Source: Burkholderiales bacterium (lineage in GTDB: Bacteria; Pseudomonadota; Gammaproteobacteria; Burkholderiales; Burkholderiaceae_D). From it: DNA of 9,566 nt. Shown piece by piece: positions 5,852 through 9,566 of this stretch. A model generated the notes under the pieces. It had not been told where the DNA came from. It saw only the letters and a list, made by a program, of their open reading frames with translations, and did no database searches. The stretch covers positions 1-9,566 of the forward strand of contig JAGWUK010000077.1 of NCBI GenBank assembly GCA_028868455.1, written 5' to 3'. Numbering within the stretch: the first letter of the stretch is position 1; every line of letters begins with the position of its first letter. A program made the translations under genes and the position numbers.

Positions 5852-6042
5852 TATGAGTGAACGTGCTAGGGAAAGGGTGCTTCCCGCTCTAGCTGCTGAA
5901 ACACACCATCGAGCCAGCGCAACGCTGGTACGTCGTAGACTTCGCAAGTCACTGGTGAGCCAAACGCAATTCGTGCGTTTAATTGCCCAAATTGTTGGGC
6001 GTTGCACAATCAGGTTTAGCCTGATTGTGCGGTTCACTTATG
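5852..6042 (+). ncRNA. Dense multi-hairpin element upstream of the helicase gene (structured leader RNA or single-strand origin)
   Basis: Self-complementary arms nearly fill this 191-base stretch. Closing helix: 5852-5862 with 6032-6042 (11 pairs, two of them G-U). Inside: H1, 5865-5873 with 5881-5893 (GCTA/TAGC plus GGGAA/TTCCC, 4-base bulge); a joining helix CACCA 5904-5908 with TGGTG 5953-5957, enclosing H2 (CCAGCG/CGCTGG, 5914-5928) and H3 (GACTT/AAGTC, 5938-5950); H4 (AAACGCA/TGCGTTT, 5962-5980); H5 (GCCCAA/TTGGGC, 5985-6000); and H6 (11 perfect pairs, 6004-6014 with 6020-6030). All helices are mutually compatible. The strong ribosome binding site AGGAGGT (6047-6053) lies just outside the closing helix. 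I do not recognise a known RNA family. It may be a folded 5' leader controlling the helicase gene, an independent RNA, or a DNA hairpin origin for the replication proteins. The structure is seen; the role is open. Confidence 0.6.
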
Positions 6043-6057
6043 CCTTAGGAGGTAACT

Positions 6058-9000
6058 ATGAACGAAGCTGTACAAACACAATCCCCAAAAGCATTCCATT
6101 ATGCAACCGTAAAAAACACCTTTGAAGTAGCTAAACAAGCCCGCGAAGTTGAATTTCCATCAAGCTATTACGACGAAGCGGTGGGTATTCGTACCAACAC
6201 TCTTGATGAATGGTTGTTTGAGTACCGTCTAAAAGATGGTGCATCCCCACCTGTGTCTGTCAATGTAGCTCTGCCGAATGAAAACGCGTGGGAAAGTGGC
6301 ATCAATTGCGATATTTTTGTAAGCGATTTGCCTAAAGTCTGGTTTGGTGGTGCATTTGTTGCGGCGCAACCGAAGAAAATAGGTTGCTCCATTAAAAAAC
6401 CTTCTCTTGGTAATGCCGATTTAATTTTCGTCGCAGTAAATCTTGCCGTCTTACCAACAGAGAAGATTTTGGCTAACTCATTTACGCAAAAATATTTGGC
6501 GGCGGGTGCCTTTTCAAGAGAAAACATCGGTGTTGGTCTCTTAGCATTTCGGCTGCCAAGTAAAAATACAAATGGTCGTTTAGTTTCACTAATGATGAAG
6601 GGGTTGCAAACGCTCTATGCTGGTTCGCAGGATTTTTCGAATGTACTTCAAGGATTCGGTAGTTTGAGTTGCGATGCTTTTGTAACTACAAAGCAAGTTT
6701 TACCTGAAATAGTTGTCAAACGCTTGTTGGTGCTGGGAGAGGAAACTTTAAAATTTAAGGCGCGTGGATATCTAGGGGTTGAAAATTTCCCGCGTTCTAA
6801 AATTTTTTTAGATGTTTATGACGAAGTTCAGGTTAAAAATCTTGATTTACTTGAGCTTAAGGACATTGCAACGGGTACGGAAGTATTTTGCCCAGTGCAT
6901 GCGGATATAAAAGCTACTGCAAAAATTTTACGCGATAAAAATGGTTTGCCAGTGGTGTGCTGTACGTGCTGTCGTCGAAATTTTGGGGTGGTAAGCGCAC
7001 GCTCCTATGACTTTACATATTTTGATAGAGTTTTTAAAGACTTGGCTGAGGATGAGGCCAAGGCACGATTACAAGACGGTTTGAGCGTGCGCCAATTCGT
7101 CGAGCTTCATGAGAAATTTTTACCCTCTCTACTGCCGATGCGCTTAGGTTTGAATTTTATTAAAAGTGGCAAAGGGACAGGAAAGACCGCGGCGTTAAAA
7201 AATTTGGTCGCACAATGTAAAACTGACAAGCAAAAAATTTTGGTCGTGGGACATCGTCGGACATTACTGCAATCGCTCTCAGACAAGCTTGGTTTGGTCA
7301 ATTACATGCCTACGCAAGCAGAGACAGTGAACGAAGAGGCGGACGATGAGTTGGAGGGCAGTTCGACGGCTGACGTTGCTGGTGATGATGGTATCGCCAA
7401 TGAGCCATCTGATTTTTATGCTATCAGCCTTGATAGTCTGGGTAATTTAGAACCCGATAAGCATAAATACGACGTGATTGTGATTGATGAAAGTGAGCAG
7501 GTGTTTAGCCATCTAATCAGCCCAACCTTGAAGGACAAACGCAAAAAGGTATACCTCACCTTACGTCATTATCTGAAGCAAGCTAAATATGTGTACCTGC
7601 TTGATGCGGACTTAAACATGGTGACGATGGACACGTTGTTGCATATGAATATTTCAGGCGATAAGCCGTTTAGCATGCTGGTGAATTATCCTCCTGCGAC
7701 TCGCGAAGAGAAAACGTACCAGTATGCGTGTGATAAGCAGTTGACCATAGCGTTACTTAGCGCGGTTAAAAGTGGCGACAAGTGCTATGTCGCCACTAAC
7801 AGCATTAATGAGGTCAAGCGTCTAGCCTTAGCTATTAAAGATGCAAAACCGGATTGTCGAATGATGTGCGTGCATGGGCAAAATTCTCATGCTAAAGAGG
7901 TGCAAAATTTCATCTCTAACATTGGTTTTGAGATGGAGCATAACTATGATGTACTAATCGCTTCGCCTGCTTTGGGTACGGGGGTTGATATTAGCTACCG
8001 CGACCAAGATGGTAATCCTCGGACTGTGATTAACAAGGTCTTTGGAAAGTTCAAACGTGGCATTACGACGCACTTTGATATTGACCAAGCTGTAATGAGA
8101 GTACGTGAACCAGGCGAAGTACATGTGTGGGTGGATGCTTGGAAATTTTTCTATGAATGTGACCCAGTTGTTTTGCGTCAAATGCTTGAGCGCTGCGTGG
8201 GTGATACCCATAAGCTGCTTGATTTTGACGATGATGGGACAAAAGTGCTTGCTCCTGAGGATGGACTAATTGACATTTGGGCGCGAATTAAGGCGGTAAC
8301 TAATGGCTCAAAAAATCAGCTAGCACCTTTATATGAAGGGTTGCGCATAGCAAACGGCTATAGACTAACACCTGTCGATATGGATGAGGGAGCAAGTGTA
8401 ATCGGTAAGGCTGTAATGGGGGGCGTGGCTGAAAAAGTCAAAGATGCACGTGTCTTAAGTTTACTGATTGCCAATACATTGGACTTCAAGGAGGCAAAAG
8501 CGCTATCCAGTAAGGATCAATTTGGTGAGTCGCTCAACGACGCTGAGCGTGCTCAACTTGAGCGATATCGTATTGAAACGTTTTACTGTAAACGTATTGA
8601 TAGAGATGTAATCGAATTTGATGCAGAAGGAGCAATGCGCAGTAAAGTTGTTAATCTTGAGTATTTGCTTTGGCCTACTCATTGGGTTCAGCAGGTGGAT
8701 AAAAACGAACTTGATGATGTGATGCCTTTTGATTTACGGTTGGCAGTGCAGAGACGCGATACCCTAGGTTGTGTGTTAACGGCGGCAGGTTTGTTTGATG
8801 CCAAAAATGCACGTTTTAATACCGAATACAAAGTTGAGAAATCGCAACTGCGGGATTTTGTGGGTCAGATGGTGTTGCACAAGGCGAAATTTCAGACCTT
8901 ATTTAACTTGCAATTACGAAACGATTTACAAGAAAAACCAACGCAGCAACTGACCGCAGTTCTAGGGCTAATCGGCCTCCGGTTCAAAGCGCCAGAGCAG

Positions 9001-9438
9001 CGTGAAGTTAATGGCTACAAAATTCGCAGCTACCAACTTGATGAAGGGTTGCTAAGTGAACTGCAGGCTTTAATTCAGCGGCGTAATAACACTCGATTCG
9101 CAAATACTGATGGACCAACGCTTAAGAAAATTATAGTTAGCTATGATGTCAGCGCATCGACGCCATCCAAAAATGAGACTCGCGAAGCTTTGAAGCGCTT
9201 AAAACTGAGAAGGGAGGCGACTGAATTGTCTGCCACAGAATCAGGTATACCAAAAGACACCTTGAGGCACGTGGATGATGCCGACAACTCAGACAATGTA
9301 TTTAATAACACGCATCATGATGAGTTGTCTGGTGTCGTAGGCGAAGATGAGGTGGATGCTAGTCGAAAAAAACTCGCAGAGCTGCTTGCGAAGTGTCGAT
9401 TGCAGGTTCAACAACAGGCAGAGGTTGCACGCACCTAA
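6058..9438 (+). CDS. Large replication protein: zinc finger plus SF2 helicase, CyRepA1 / herpes origin-binding-like
   Basis: This is a 1126-residue cytoplasmic protein with a strong ribosome binding site (AGGAGGT, 4 bases before ATG 6058). Residues 1-260 are of unrecognised fold. A primase-like zinc site follows: C278-P-V-H281, then a CCTCC cluster at 301-305. The SF2 helicase core shows Walker A GKGTGKT (371-377), motif Ia GHRR (398-401), Walker B VIVIDESE (473-480), motif III LLDADL (514-519), then the second RecA lobe with YVATNS (577-582), CVHG (604-607), motif V IASPALGTGVDI (634-645) and motif VI DQAVMRVRE (676-684; Q677, R681, R683). The GTGKT / IDESEQV / LDADL / GTGVDI set is like plasmid CyRepA1-family replication proteins and herpesvirus UL9-type origin-binding helicases. 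An acidic low-complexity insert (421-449) separates Ia and Walker B. The 700-1126 region is unassigned and ends in a basic, then acidic tail. It probably binds and opens the element's origin, perhaps alongside the HUH protein. Helicase call firm; family name likely. Confidence 0.8.
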   Translation: MNEAVQTQSPKAFHYATVKNTFEVAKQAREVEFPSSYYDEAVGIRTNTLDEWLFEYRLKDGASPPVSVNVALPNENAWESGINCDIFVSDLPKVWFGGAFVAAQPKKIGCSIKKPSLGNADLIFVAVNLAVLPTEKILANSFTQKYLAAGAFSRENIGVGLLAFRLPSKNTNGRLVSLMMKGLQTLYAGSQDFSNVLQGFGSLSCDAFVTTKQVLPEIVVKRLLVLGEETLKFKARGYLGVENFPRSKIFLDVYDEVQVKNLDLLELKDIATGTEVFCPVHADIKATAKILRDKNGLPVVCCTCCRRNFGVVSARSYDFTYFDRVFKDLAEDEAKARLQDGLSVRQFVELHEKFLPSLLPMRLGLNFIKSGKGTGKTAALKNLVAQCKTDKQKILVVGHRRTLLQSLSDKLGLVNYMPTQAETVNEEADDELEGSSTADVAGDDGIANEPSDFYAISLDSLGNLEPDKHKYDVIVIDESEQVFSHLISPTLKDKRKKVYLTLRHYLKQAKYVYLLDADLNMVTMDTLLHMNISGDKPFSMLVNYPPATREEKTYQYACDKQLTIALLSAVKSGDKCYVATNSINEVKRLALAIKDAKPDCRMMCVHGQNSHAKEVQNFISNIGFEMEHNYDVLIASPALGTGVDISYRDQDGNPRTVINKVFGKFKRGITTHFDIDQAVMRVREPGEVHVWVDAWKFFYECDPVVLRQMLERCVGDTHKLLDFDDDGTKVLAPEDGLIDIWARIKAVTNGSKNQLAPLYEGLRIANGYRLTPVDMDEGASVIGKAVMGGVAEKVKDARVLSLLIANTLDFKEAKALSSKDQFGESLNDAERAQLERYRIETFYCKRIDRDVIEFDAEGAMRSKVVNLEYLLWPTHWVQQVDKNELDDVMPFDLRLAVQRRDTLGCVLTAAGLFDAKNARFNTEYKVEKSQLRDFVGQMVLHKAKFQTLFNLQLRNDLQEKPTQQLTAVLGLIGLRFKAPEQREVNGYKIRSYQLDEGLLSELQALIQRRNNTRFANTDGPTLKKIIVSYDVSASTPSKNETREALKRLKLRREATELSATESGIPKDTLRHVDDADNSDNVFNNTHHDELSGVVGEDEVDASRKKLAELLAKCRLQVQQQAEVART

Positions 9439-9450
9439 ATGGTGCGTTTT
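9429..9450 (+). terminator. Intrinsic terminator overlapping the helicase stop codon
   Basis: ACGCACC (9429-9435) and GGTGCGT (9441-9447) form a 7-bp GC-rich stem with loop TAAAT, and a short T run ends at 9450. The stop codon TAA (9436-9438) lies in the loop. The T tract is only four bases before GGCC, so termination may be partial. Confidence 0.5.
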
Positions 9451-9522
9451 GGCCGACAACTTGAAGATTGTTTTTATTGGCAATCTGCAAGATTGAGTTG
9501 TCTGATGCTCAGTCGGCCAAAA
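9447..9522. repeat. Large nested stem-loop downstream of the helicase gene
   Basis: TTTTGGCCGAC (9447-9457) is exactly complementary to GTCGGCCAAAA (9512-9522). Inside, GACAACT (9455-9461) can pair with AGTTGTC (9496-9502), competing for the GAC of the outer stem, and AGATTG (9465-9470) pairs with CAATCT (9481-9486) around a 10-base loop containing most of TTATTGGCAA. The left arm shares its T run with the preceding terminator. After it (9523-9566) I see nothing I can assign. It may be a regulatory RNA hairpin, a second folded leader for the next gene, or a DNA site. Confidence 0.5.
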
Positions 9523-9566
9523 ATATGACATGTTTGTGCTGGGTTGAAAAAGAGATGCTCACGCAT

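Noticed and set aside
5837..6037. 66-residue minus-strand open frame over the same segment
   Set aside because: It mirrors the hairpin-rich sequence; no family resemblance and no ribosome binding site.
5826..6125. 99-residue plus-strand open frame over the folded segment
   Set aside because: It has no ribosome binding site at its TTG or at ATG 5853, runs out of frame into the helicase gene, and its sequence is better explained by the consecutive inverted repeats, which also leave the opposite strand open.
9289..9531. 80-residue minus-strand frame at the end of the helicase gene
   Set aside because: It overlaps the helicase C-terminus and the terminal stem-loop and resembles no family.

Overview
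The window looks like the left part of a low-GC integrative mobile element inserted in a proteobacterial chromosome (beta or gamma; the exact host cannot be read from the sequence). The first ~330 bases are more GC-rich and encode the start of a DUF455 (ferritin-like, MiaE-related) protein. That reading frame loses family similarity at a conserved motif (HIEFNA-M), where AT-rich DNA carrying a large serine recombinase begins. This is the layout expected of a serine-integrase element with its integrase next to attL. The right end and the rest of DUF455 are not in the window.

Layout: (1) 52-411, truncated host DUF455 gene; (2) 377-1936, large serine recombinase; (3) 1933-2196 (minus), XRE-type repressor, tail-to-tail with the recombinase; (4) 2265-2669 and 2797-4440, two membrane proteins that both begin with a CxxC/CxxC zinc ribbon, one a DUF2628 protein and one a composite of zinc ribbon, TM2, pilin-like membrane helix, OB-fold and LprI-like domains; (5) 4495-5216 (minus), a two-gene, translationally coupled unit for a small HUH-type nicking protein and a ribbon-helix-helix protein; (6) 5217-6057, an ~840-base non-coding region holding an 18-bp perfect palindrome, promoters and, at its right edge, a compact multi-hairpin structure of about 190 nt; (7) 6058-9438, a 1126-aa zinc-finger plus SF2-helicase protein resembling CyRepA1 / herpes origin-binding replication proteins; (8) 9429-9522, a terminator fused to the stop codon, followed by a second large stem-loop.

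How the parts could work together (inference): the recombinase integrates and excises the element, and the XRE protein probably controls its own promoter and the divergent cargo promoter through two TCTACAAAA boxes. The HUH protein, RHH protein and large helicase, arranged divergently around a structured non-coding region, look like a replication or mobilisation module acting on that region. The zinc-ribbon membrane proteins are cargo of unknown function.

The strongest candidates for something undescribed are the structured segment at 5852-6042, the pairing of a minimal HUH protein with a CyRepA1-like helicase, and the composite 547-aa membrane protein.
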